Shown piece after piece: positions 13,501-26,457 of a stretch of DNA of 64,000 nucleotides; positions within the stretch are counted from its first letter, which is position 1, and each line of letters begins with the position of its first letter. The notes under the pieces are model-generated. The model saw only the letters and a list, made by a program, of their open reading frames with translations, did not search any database and was not told the DNA's origin. Both the position numbers and the translations under genes were made by a program. Source of the stretch: Tubiluchus corallicola (taxonomy: Eukaryota > Priapulida > Priapulimorpha > Priapulimorphida > Tubiluchidae); NCBI GenBank assembly GCA_030141605.1, contig JAQGDQ010000163.1:64001-128000 (forward strand). Direction: 5' to 3'.

Positions 13501-16500
13501 ATTCTTCTGTACTTGCAGTTGCTTATCCTTTTGTTTGTATCATTTGAGCTGTTTGCCTGATCTTACAATTGTATGTACTGCCTTGCACTGAGCATGCCAT
13601 TTGCCAGTCCACAATCTGTACAGATGTCGTGATGAAATGAACACATTTTCCAAACCAATTGTGAAATAGCCGAGAAATTTTTCCTCAACCGACTTCACCG
13701 AATAGTCGTTAGGCATCAGTGAGGAGCAGATCAAGTGTTTGGATCATAGTTATCTCATTTAGATTATTACATCACAATGTGCTTGCTTTCCACAAATGTT
13801 CACCATTCAAAAGAAAAGTAGCCTGGATAGTTTGTGGCAAGCTTCGCAACCCAAGTTAAACAACACTATGCATAGTCAGTAATAGATGGATACCTACCAG
13901 GAGATTTCTGGCTAGTTCGTCTGCTGTAACATGAGTTTTTCAGTAAGGGAATGATGCACATCTGCCACTTTAGCATCTAAAAGGACCATGCTAATGGTCA
14001 TTACAGTCTCTGCTCAACCATCATAATAATAGTTTCTGCCCATTGGCTGCTCAGCCATTGGCCATTGGGTATTGTGGCCTGCAGAATAACAAACTGGATA
14101 AAATAAGAAATTTCATGATTGCTGTGCTTTTACATCTTTCGTTACAACCTCATGATCGATAAAGTATTGACTGATTTAATTTGCTAATATCAGGAGGACT
14201 TCTCTTATGGAATGATGGGAATTCTGCAAATGTCTGCTGTGCTTCTTTGCACTTGTTTTCTTCATTAAAGTCACCAACCAGTCGTGTGCTACAAGGTTAC
14301 TGAGTTATTTTTTATACTTCATAAACCAGGCTGATCTTCTTAATTCCACATTTGCAGTAGAACACGTGCAGAGAAAATTTTTGGGAGTATAAAATGCAAC
14401 TATGTACCCAGGTAATCATCTTTTTTGATACAGGATAAATTATCAAAACAACAATACAAATTACAATTTAATTCGTTCATTATAAAATCCTCTTTCTAAA
14501 CTCTTCTTTACATCAGTTATTTCATGTATTACTAAATCATGCAGTTTCCGTTTTGACCATTACCATGGCTAACTTGCGTGTTACTGAAGAACTTCTTGCT
14601 GCCACTTTAATAATTTACACTTTATAATTACATTATTTTGTTCCCTTCCAACTGGAAACAGTTTCAGTAAATCGTTAAATTAGTGCATAATTTATCAGTA
14701 TTGCCAGCTAAGAAGTCACAGATACTACGTTACATCAGTCTCCTGTGTATGCCATTAGCCTGATTGATTTCTATTACAACAATGTCCAAATCTCATCAGT
14801 TTGTTATGGAGAGAATACATTTGAAGGTCTTGTGTTAAAAGGAAAGGTAGTGCTTTTTTAATTTAAATCTATGTATCAAATTCTTTTGTGAGACTTTCCT
14901 TGATCCCCTTTTGTTAGTTGATGTTTGTTTGTTAGTTAAGCAAAACCATTCGAGATGCAATGTATTGGAATTAATTCTGCCTATTAAAAGATGTTTAAGC
15001 CATTTGTGAAATCACGTTGAAAATACCGCTTCTCGTCTGACCACCGAAGTTAAGCAACGTAGAGCCTGGTTAGTACTTGGATGGGTGACCGCCTAGGAAT
15101 ACCAGATGCTGTAGGCTTGTGGGATGCCCACACTGTATCTCGACACTAGGCGGAGGAGCTGCACAAGCACCCAACGACTAGAGGGTGGAGGAAGTCAAGT
15201 GACCCGACGGCCATGTGTAGAGGAGTAACCTTCCAAATCAGGAGTGGAGCCCCGAAGGCGGTCCAGTGCAGCATGCTCACTGACTCCGGCAGCTCCTGCA
15301 GCCAACCTGGTGCCCCGCTCCGCTTTCCTTTGGACTACACCAGCGAGGAAGAGAGGGGGTTCCTGTTGTCTGGGCAACTCAGGATCTCCATACACCTTGC
15401 ACAGGCGTGCGCCCTGGAGACGTTCAAGGATCGCACTGCTCAGCCACGGTCGACGCTGCAGCTCCATCAATGTGATCAATACTCTTGGCGCACACTCCAT
15501 TGTCTTGCGAGACAGAAGGATGCCAACCAACCAACCAAGCCATTTGCGAAAACTTTAGTAAATTATTGTATTTTAGACCCATTTTTTCTTTGTTTCGTTC
15601 CAGTCATTGGTTGCTGTAGGACAGAACTATAGGCCTAGTGAATTACTTTTGAAACTGCAAACACCCCAGGACTGAAAACAGGACTTAGGACTGAGAGAAT
15701 TTCCTTTCAATAATTTTTATTGCTAGACAAGCTTAGAGATACAAATCCTTCCAGTGTTAAGACTCCCCATTATAGGTGTCTGCTGCTGAAATTTCTCTTG
15801 CACTGTTTTTTTATTATTAGTGAAATGGATGCTGTCTTATATCCTGATTTTGTTTTAGTAACATTTATTCAGCATTTAGCATTAGCATTATAAGCAATTA
15901 ATTTTCGGTTTATTTCGAATTTCAACACGGTCGCGCCTTTGTAGCTAATTCATGTCACTGTTCTAAATGAAGATAATAATCAAGTTGATGTATGATTTAA
16001 GTGAACTAAACAAACAAAAACACATTACTGTCAAACCTCTTTATACCACATGATTTGGGACTGGAAGAAATTGACGTTAAGTGAGTTTGCATTGTAATGA
16101 CGATCATTAGCACATACATGTCTGTGCAAATACAGAATTTTGTTTTGCCGAAAATGTGGGCAGTAAGCAAGGTTGAAATTTTAAAGGGGGGGCATTAGTA
16201 TAAGGTTTGACTGCAGTTAAATGGTTACCGGAAGAAGTTTTGTTTTACATTATTTAACTTTCTACAGGCTGTCATCATCTGGTTAGAATTAACATGTTCA
16301 CATTATTATTCCCGTAAAAATCTGTGTAACTTAATTTCAACAAAAAAACTGTTGCCGTTTTTCAGTCCACGTCAGGTCAATCGTATCAGAATATACTAAC
16401 TTTCTCTCGATATTAACCATAAAACCATTGACATTGTCTTCACGTGACATTCTGCATGACAATGTTATCTGGAACAAATGCAAATCTTGCGTTAATGTGC

Positions 16501-19500
16501 AATTTATCACACGTACGCAACATTGCTTCTTATTTTACGATGTTTTTATAGGAAGTGAATGTCAACAGAAACCGTTTTTATGTGCTCTATCATCTTTACA
16601 GCTGTCTCTCTTCTGTTGTGAAGAAGCCATGCATTTTTAGCACTTAACCTCTTGGAATATTTTGTCATTGCCCTTCATATGTTTTTGTTTATCATGCTTT
16701 TGTTATAATAAAAAAACGACTACAAAAATGATGATGGCAGAAAGTATGCCACCACCATTAACCAAAAACGCAGAAGTGCCTGCAACAGTGAGTGATAACA
16801 ATGATTACAGTATAAACTACAAAGATGACAATAATAGTAACAAAATAAAACAACAACAACAACAACAGTAGCAACAGCAACTGCAGTGTATCCCCATTAA
16901 ATACAACAAAAAGAAGAACAATAATTGTCAATGACAACCATGAAGAATGGATGATGATAACATTATCACTAAGAACTACAGTGATAGCAACTACAACAAC
17001 GACAGAAAACAACGACGCAACTTGCATCAGCAACAAAACTAGTAACAAGATCAGCATCAACATCGCTACCCTTTATTACATCAGTTTTTTTCATGATGAT
17101 GCATAATGATGATGGGTAGCCACCCCATGATTAACAGCACTAGTCAAGTGAATTTTCTCTGCAATTTTGATCGAGAAACCTTACATGTTTGGACAGATCT
17201 TTGATTGATCTGAACTCAGCTCTTGTCGATGATTTTCTCTGATGTTTAAATGTCAAGAGGCACTTTACGCTCAGGGATTTAGTGAGCCGCGCCTTCGGGT
17301 GTTCTTAACTTGTTGCGAGTAAATGGTGTTGTGGCAGGAGTTCCGAGTGGCTGAATTATAAGATTTGCAGTTTGTTTTGATGAAATCTAGTACTGGTTAC
17401 TCCGCCAGCACTAAAGCAAAGGTATAGCAATTGAAGGTTTCAAAAAGGCGTAGATGTAGCAGTAAAGAACCAACATGTTCTACGGAGATCTTATACAAAG
17501 TTTAAAAAAACTGCTATTGCCACAAATAATCTGAAAACAACATGCTGGTATTTTGTCAGCCCTGTATGTTATTGTATTGTCGAAAAAAACGAAAAAATTC
17601 CGTTTTGTTGTTAGAATTGTTCAACCATGAAGACAGAAGAGCTATGCTGGTGCTTAAGTTTTCCCTCAAATTACAAAAAACCTAATCTTTGTTTTTCGAC
17701 CCAAATAAATGTGAAATTATTAGTGTTACTTCTTTTTGCAATGTTGTAGTGTGGATCTAAAAAAACCAAGAACAAGAGATTAAACTATGTGTGTAATCAT
17801 TATATACATTTTACATAGTAATACAGTAAACTCCAAATAACTCAAATCCAACCGGACCGGAAAAAAACTTGAGTTAGGCGATATTTCGAGTTAGGTGATG
17901 TTGACCACTTTCCAGCATAGAAACTATAAACCTCTCCTCCAGACGGCGAGCCAAATAGAAGTCAAAAAGTCAACCCTTCTATACATAAATGACAAGATTT
18001 AATGACAGTTACTAGAACAATAATAAATTATGTAGTGAAACATGATTTTTTATGCTACAAAAGGATGTGTACACAACACAGAAAATTAATCTTGGAGAAA
18101 ATAATCAGGGGGCACAACTTGTAAGGCATCAGAATTTTCCCGGAAGATTATACTGTTTTTGAGTTGTACGAAACTTTTTATTTTTCTAGAGTATAAATTG
18201 CATTTTTGACTTAGGCAAAGTAGATTACAGGTATTTTGATTAAATGGACTGGCGAAATTTTGAGTTATATATTTTGAGTTAAGCGATGTTTTTGTGGGAA
18301 AAATGAAAGATTTTATCCTTTCTGCTGAATTTCTTTGAGTTAGGCAATAATACGATCATGAGGTATGCAGTTTTGAGGTACGTGGAGTTTACTGAATATA
18401 CAATGATTACTATTGATTCTGTTAGTAAGTTAGATTAGTAAGGTATACATGATAATTCGTGATACGATGACAAAGATGTACAGGCTAGATTTTACATTGT
18501 AAATAAACGTTCACGACGTTACATAACACGAAAGCAAATCAAAATTCTTTATACTAGTGCTATAGGATATCCTTGACAAGAAATCTCCGTAAGGTAACAT
18601 GGTGCTTGGCAAATCACTATGCTAACTCAACTCAATACAGAATAGGCCTAATACATAATCTGTATTGAGTTGAATTAGCATAGTGGTTTGCCCAGTGCCA
18701 TGTTATCTCCCTGAGATTCCTTATCAAGGATATCCTATAGCTTTAATATAAAGGTATGATTTGCTTTCGAACCGTATTTGAGAGGAATAGGTACGTGACC
18801 AATCAAAAGCTAAGTAGGCAGAATTCTAAATAATACAACCTATAGCCTATTCATGTATACAGGATAGTTGTGTGTTTACTTATTAACTCGTTTGCTAGGG
18901 ACAGATCCACATCGTACCTCATGATATGCCATACTGGTGCATTTTTTTTACAGAAACCTTAATTATCAAAACACTGATTGTCCAAACAATTAATTATTCA
19001 CAGCAGTGTTCATGGAACCATTATCTTTATTAGTAAACCACAAATCTTTCACTAATCTAAGTTCTTATCATGATAACACATCTTAACTATTCCAAACGGA
19101 TTCTGTGTTAAGTTGAGCTGCACTGCAAGATGAACTTGACTCCCTCCATGCATCATTTCTCTTGTTGTAAACACAGGCTTGTACCTGCCTCTTATCCTCC
19201 CACTGAAAAGGTCACGCCAGCATCAGCATAATTATCAATATCAGGATTAATTTCTCCACTGCATAAGAGTGATGCATAATTGTTTAATCATGGAGAAAAT
19301 AATAGCTTCTGGTGAATGCACTTATTAGGCTGCTATGTGCAGGCTGGCTCAATTAGCACTAGGCTGAGTTTTACATTGCGTTTAAGTGCAAACCTGAGTT
19401 TTTATTGAGTATGTACGCAGTGAGTGAGGAGCAAGCTTGAGTTTTTCATGCTTAAGTACACTGTATTTCATACTTTTGTTGTACATAGATTGAATTTATT

Positions 19501-22500
19501 TTTAGTATTGCCACTTGCCATATTAGCTCTTAAAGTCAAGAATAAGGTAACCAAATGCAGATAATTAATTTCATCACATGTATGATAATTGTAATAGATA
19601 TCCCACTTACCACTATAGTTGGTTCTCCACCTGACCCAGTGAATTACATTAGCAACTGGTTTCCCAGTTTTTTGCAATGTTTGAGTTTCAATGGATTTTA
19701 TACCTTCAGCTATTCATTCAGGATTATTGAACATCCTTCTAAGCCCTGTATGCCATTGTGATTACCCAGATATTACAATTTTCATGTTTTAATTAGCTTT
19801 TCACCTTAAAACGCTCACTAATGTCACCTGTTATCCCAATATAATCTGTTCTTCGCGTGGCTTAAGTTACCAGAGTTTAGTGCTTGGCCAGTTCCGGGCA
19901 ATTTTTGTGTTTTAATTGACCTTTGGTCTGTGGGCTCCTGACAACTGCCCCACTAACTTGTGTCTCCTTTTTGGATTGCCTAAGTTTCGTTTGCTTAACA
20001 CCTCGCAAATACTTGGTTGTAAGTGACCTTTCAATTTGAGTTACCCACACAATGTCACCACGTGCTTCTATGAGTTCTGTTTCACATGTGGCATAAGTTA
20101 CCCAAGTTTTGCCATTCTGCTGTTTTGCTGTTTTTTTAGTTTTAATTGATTCTTTTGACCTTAAACTATCCACTTAAGGTCATTGAGTCCTCTACTAAAC
20201 TCCACCCATTTGTGATTGCCCTATTTTGACTGGCTCAACTCTTTAATGTTTCAAAGTTGTAAAATGATCTTTAACCTTGAATTCCATTCTAAAATTTATC
20301 TCTACCCTCCTAAATTGACACAATTTTGCCAATTCCTTACAGTTTTTGAACATTAAATCTTTTGCGTCTTTGTGTTAACTGATTCGCGCTACTGCTGATA
20401 TACCATTTTTAATGTCTAGGAATCTTTTCCAAATTGTGCCAGTGTTCAAAGCCAGTGCGCTGCTTTTGGTTGCAGAAATTTTCTTTTAATTAGCACTCTT
20501 TCCCTTTTGTGGCTTGATTGAAGTGTTTTATCAACAAGCCGCAATGTCGTGATGATTAATTTCCATTGAAAAGCTAACATGGCGAGTCATAATTTCTGAA
20601 TAAATGCACACTTGATTGAATATTTAATATTTATGATGGTGGCGGCTTTGCCTTTGATAATGAAAATGTCACTGAGGGATGCAGAGGAAAACAGTAGCCC
20701 AATGCTTATATATTAGCTTATCAAATGTTTGTGAATGGCTAGGTTTAGGTAACCTAGATTAAGCAGGACAAAGACTAACTCTTTTGCTAGACGCTGAATT
20801 ATCAACAATGGTGTGAATATTGAAGATATAAAAATCATTATGCAAGTTATTTTACTATAATTATAGCTTCATATGGTAAGGTCTCTGGCAGATTTAGGGT
20901 TGGTAAATTGTTTCCAGGCAGATTGCTTGGCTGGCAAACTGACTTACAATTTATCTGAGAAACACCAAGTGTGTCGCAATCAAACTTGCATAAAATATTG
21001 CTTGGCAAAGCGTATAAATTAATGACAAATTTTGTGATGGAATAAATTAACGGTTAATATGCCACATAATTCATCTGCTAAAAAATTGGATTATTTCAAT
21101 ATTCCATTGCTATATAATATACATGTATAAAATTATGTTTATTTGAAAAAAATATGTTCCTTGAAATCGTAAGCTATACTGAATCAGCTGAATAGCTGCA
21201 GGTCTTGTTGGCAAGAAAACACTATCATCTTCATCTTAATCATCATCTAGCCCCCTTTTGAAATTTTTTACTTTGTTTACATTTTTGTTCTGTCTAAAAA
21301 TTTTATTATTATGTCAAAATTACTTGTTTTGCAGTTCCTGAAACAACTGTAAGATATAAAGCATTAGTTTAAAATTTTTTAGAATACCTAAATTTGTTTT
21401 GATTTTGTTTCTAAATTTCATTGTTTGTGTGGTACCAATATTGTTTGTTTTGCAGTTCTTGCAATTACTGTATTCAAGATCGAGAATGTGGCTTTTGCTT
21501 TGAGGATCTTCCAGCCGGGCCCGCAAATGGATCTTGTCTACCCACAAATCGGGAGGCATTCCAGAGAGCCAGCGTGGGACGGTGCAAACTGGAACATTTA
21601 GAAGATGATTTATATTGGGCGTATGAGTATTGCCCGACACCGTATTCATGGACGCCTATTGTTGGATTGGTTTTGTATTTATTTTTCTTTGCTCCTGGTA
21701 AGATTTGGTAATTAATATTTATAAATATTTATAAGATGTTTACTGTTGTCTGCTCCAGACAAGCTACCCATTTCACAAGCTCTGGAATGCCGGAGTGTTG
21801 TAATTCTGCTACTAAGCTATTTTCTGTACTAGCTAAGCTAGTGTGTTTTGTCTGAGCAGCAGAAATTGGCTTTCCCCTTTATTCTACTGCAGCCACCCAT
21901 CTAACTGCATACCAGAGCTGATAAGCTTGTATGCCTAATTCTGTTTGCAAATTAAACCGCCGCCTTTCCTCTAGTCGCACTTGCATTTCTCCATGTTGTT
22001 CTTTGCCCAGTCACCATGGTGACCAGGCTACCAATCTCTGAAAGTTAGCTGTCGTAATGGATGTTGCTATTATAAATAAAGATATTGTAGAATTAAATAT
22101 ACTTGTTTTGTTCCTTGTACAACATGCAAACTGCAACTTTACTAGGCTACAACTGAATTAAGTAGACTAATAGCCCTAAAGTTGGTTACCATTGTCTCTA
22201 TTTACTGTGCATTGCAGGTATGGGACCAATGCCTTGGACTGTGAATTCCGAGATCTATCCACACTGGGCACGAAGTACAGGCAATGCGGCTGCAACTGCC
22301 GTAAACTGGATATTTAACTTGACCGTGTCTATGTCATTTCTAGCCCTCATTGAGAGCATAACTACGTATGGTAAGTTAATATGCAATCCATTGAAGCATA
22401 TGCTTGTGGACATAAACGTAGGAGGTGGGAGTCAGGTATGAGGTGCCCTCCAGGAGCAAATGAATTTTACATTTTCAGGGCAAATAATTGCATGGTAAAA

Positions 22501-25500
22501 TTTCCAAATTTAGTATTGAATATCAAAAAATGCTTAAAATGCATAAGAATAAAATTTTTAAGCTCCTGAGCTTTAGAGATTGCAAAAGTAAACTTACAGT
22601 TTGACTTTTTTAAAAAATTTTGCCAATTCCTGCTTGAAAAATGAAAATATTCGTAAAGTTCGGTTTAGCAAAACCTTTTTCGCTCAGTTTTTTATTTTAA
22701 CATTAAATTTACACATGTTTGCTTTCACGACAGCATTTAAATCCTGTTGTATCATTTGGAATAGGAATTCCGATTAGCAAGAGTTGTAAATTGCTTTATT
22801 TCATTAAAAACTGGTCATTACCCTCGGCTTAAACTTTGTTTAAAAAAACGCTTCCATCTTGACGTCGTACAGTGGGAGGTTGCAACTGGGCCTGACTAGA
22901 TGAGTGCCTCTCTTCATCTAAATCTGGACACGAATGGGCCTCTAAATGTTTTGTTTTGAGACACTTTTGTCATTAGTGTATATGTACCCTGCTGTTTGCT
23001 CTTATTTGGAAATGTTATAGATTAATGCAGATTAGAAAATTTTCAGAGCAAATTCCTTCTGTGTGCCTTGTGAGACTTTCTCCTATGTGCCTATGCTTGT
23101 GGAAAACCTAAACCTAAATGGAAAATAGACATAAGTTTAAGTCCAAGAGACTACAGTTTGAAAATACATTGCTATTACACATTGTTACACCCTATAATAT
23201 GTAGCCAATTCCTTCTAATGGGCTGCTTTGAACTGGTTTTAAACTAATTACCTGTTTTATAAATTCAGCAGTACCTTTATTTTAGCTTTACTCTTTACAC
23301 TAACCAAATCAAAATGTCATTTCTTGGCTGTGGTTCTATTTTGAAGGAAACTTCACTTTGCCACAAGTCAGTAAAAGAAATATTGCATTAACTTTTTGCT
23401 TTACTAGAACAGAGTAAGATTATTACTTCTTCTAAACATTTATTTTAACTAAATTTTTGAATATGTCCCTAAATATTGACTGCAGCTGCAAGTAGTAAGA
23501 GAATTGAAATCTGTAGCCTAGAACTGAAAAGTAAAACACGGTCATTCCAATCAACGACTATTTTGTTAACTGAATTGTTTCTGTAAGTTTTGTAATGATC
23601 AATGAAGCCGTTTGACTTTCATTGCTGCTTCCAAGGTCAACAAGCACTTTGCAAATGGGAGCATAAGCATATCAGCTTGTTAAACAATTCCATTTGAAGC
23701 ACTTGTAGTAAATGCAACAAAATCCACGGTTAACTTGCTGGATAAATGTAACTCAATTTTCCATAAGTGTTCTAAGTGCTTTTTCCAAGGGCAGAAACTC
23801 TTTTCTCCATTGTAGCCTGTTTTTGAATCTTAAAACTGCTTCCAAGTGGCTTGCTGACTTTTGTAGAGATAACTTTTAATTACATTTAAGTAGAAAAGTC
23901 TGTAATTGTTCCTTTTATTTGCCCATTATATTTTCTTATCCTTGCCATTTAAAAACCAAGTCCTCTAAAATCATGGATTGTCACAGGTTTTCACAATCTG
24001 GAAATTCGTTTATAGGTTATAACTAGTAAACCTATCTAACCTAATCTGCGAAGTGTTCAATTTAGGAATATTCGGAAATAAAACCTCTCCCAACTTCTTT
24101 ATTTTCTCAAGATTCAAGAATCAAGATTGTTTATTTCACTTCAACACAAATACAATAAATACATTAAAAGAAGCAATACGTTTTCAATAATTCAATGGTT
24201 GACAAATGGAAATATACATAATAAGAAGCAAATTTTAAAAAAAAGTGATTAGCTACCCACTTAAATGATTTGTGTTGCAGGTTGTTAAAGAAGCCAAAGT
24301 TGTAAAAATGCCCGACTATGAAAGTAATATGCCTATATACATTTGAATAAAAAAAAATAAAGAAAAGGATGTGGACAAGCAAGTGAGAATTAAAATTTAA
24401 TGATGATGGGTGGAATTTGATAAGACAATTGTACAAAATTAGTAAAGTGAAATTTTGCAACAAACTGGGAAAATCGTTCAACGAAGAACCTGTTTAAAAA
24501 GGAAGTAATAATCCAACATAACATAACATGACTTTTCTAAAACTTTGCTTTGGCTCTTTGCTTAGGCTGCCAGGGCCATCCATTTGAGTACTCACCGTAT
24601 TTAAATGCTACACCATGCTAAAATTGTCAGTGCCATACTAGATAAAAATTATTCGTTAGACACATCAAAACATGCTTCATTGCACTTTCTGAATAACAAG
24701 AGAGCATACTTATTCTGCTATTGCTGTTAACGGTTCCCTTGCCACTTGAAATACTTTCAGCTACCGTCTTAAGAGGTTTGCTTGTATAAATGTCATCATT
24801 AACTGTCATGCACTATCACCTTTGCTTTCTATAACTGCTTCCCCTGGCCTAATAACTCATCCTAATCCCTCTAATGGATAATTTAATTACTCCACACTTC
24901 GCTCGTGGCACCTTATATTAGGAAAGTGGATACTAGTAATTGAGTCTAAATTGCCTCTTGCTGCCGCAGTGCACGCAGCAGCAAAGGCACTAAATGGAGT
25001 TGTGTTTATTGCATGCACATTTGCTAGTAGAATGATTATTTATTTACTTGCAAAAGCAAGTGCAGCTTGATCAAATCATATCCTGCATCTTTTGCTCGAC
25101 ATTTTGTTGAAATACACGTACGTTCACCTAAAGTTGTCAACTGAATGCTAATTTAGTTTTCTGCATAAAATTGTGGAATGCATTCAGAGAAATGCAGCTC
25201 TGGGGACTGGAGAAAGCAAAATGTTTAAATGTGGAAATTAAAAAGTAATTCTTTGCGTAACAGGATACATAAATAAATCATTCTGCTATAATGCAAAGTG
25301 TTCCACAGTAATCCAGCTCTGGAAAAATTTTAACTCTAGAATGTTATGCCACAGTTTGCTGAAGGTTTACTTTCATCTTTGCTTTTTGCACTATAAACCA
25401 CAAGAAATCTTCATTTTATTCCCTGCAACTGTTTACTTCTGAGTTCCAAATTTATTGACCACTATTCTCCTCTTTGATGGAAATGACAACCGGGAATTTG

Positions 25501-26404
25501 TAACAAGTGTTTGATTGAGCGATTGTCATGCTAGCTTTAGATATGTAGCTTTGATGAAAGCGTGGAATTGTACTTTTTTTGAACCCTTATATGTACCAGT
25601 GCTTCTGAGCAAGAATGGAACTTATGGCACATTCAGATTAACGAGTTTTTTCCTGGACAGGAAATTCGCAAGTGTGAACTGCTTTGCACACTCTTATACA
25701 GTAACTGTTGCTGTAAGTTGATTTTCTGCTATCTGCTCTCTAGTGTGAACTTTCGAGACTTCACGCGGTGAATAGAGAAGGGGGTCAGCTCACGCTTACT
25801 GCCAGACAGTAACTTGCAACAAGTTTTGCTGTCTAGTGTGAACACGCTTATGAGTTATTTTGCGAGAAAACTTGCCAGTCTGAATTTCCGTTTAGCATAC
25901 ATCAAAACTGATGCTACTTCAGAAAAAAAGCATTAGAACTATATCAGTTAACAAAAATTGTCTACTATTTCCAAGTAAACACTACACAAGTTACGTGTTA
26001 AAGTAGCGGGGTCTTTTGACGTAGGCATTTGGCACTTGGGTCTGATCACATGGTCCCAGTTCTGGTGCTGCTTTGTAGCCATATTAATATGTCCTAGCTA
26101 AAATGAAAATATAAATAAAGTGTGTCTGTTGAAATATTACTTTGCTGCTCCTTTATTTTTATCGATTTGGAGTCAGAATGCCTTTATAAATTAACGTTAA
26201 CAAGAATGTTTGTTTGTGGTCATGCTGTGTGTTACAACCTTTACACTTTCCAGAAAAAACGTGTCTTTGTATTCTTTTCAGAATATCTACCTATGCGGTA
26301 AAGAGCCATTACATAAAAACAAAATGCACAAATGTTCTTGATTTTTTTTACTTTTTGATGTAAAATGAATTATAACCATATTTTAAATCTTTATATTCTT
26401 TTAT

Positions 26405-26457
<53 letters not shown>

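Larger units (their letters stand above)
12691..21455 (+). other. 8.8-kb intron rich in mobile elements
   Basis: Holds the 5S-SINE (15012-15536), a short MITE (16025-16220), a CAA-rich patch (16849-16868), a pogo-like MITE (17824-18394), a foldback hairpin (18529-18770) and a diverged tandem duplication (19810-20165). The remaining stretches (12700-14990, 20200-21450) show nothing supportable. Confidence 0.8.

Noticed and set aside
15012-15118. Functional 5S rRNA gene
   Set aside because: It lacks the 5' end of 5S rRNA, runs directly into a SINE body and lies between target duplications.
15195-15632. Open frames of 104-139 codons
   Set aside because: They lie within the body of the 5S-SINE and cross its CCAA tail; GC-rich composition alone explains the lack of stops.
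19877-20173. 98-codon minus-strand frame
   Set aside because: It lies in a diverged tandem duplication inside an intron and has no family resemblance.
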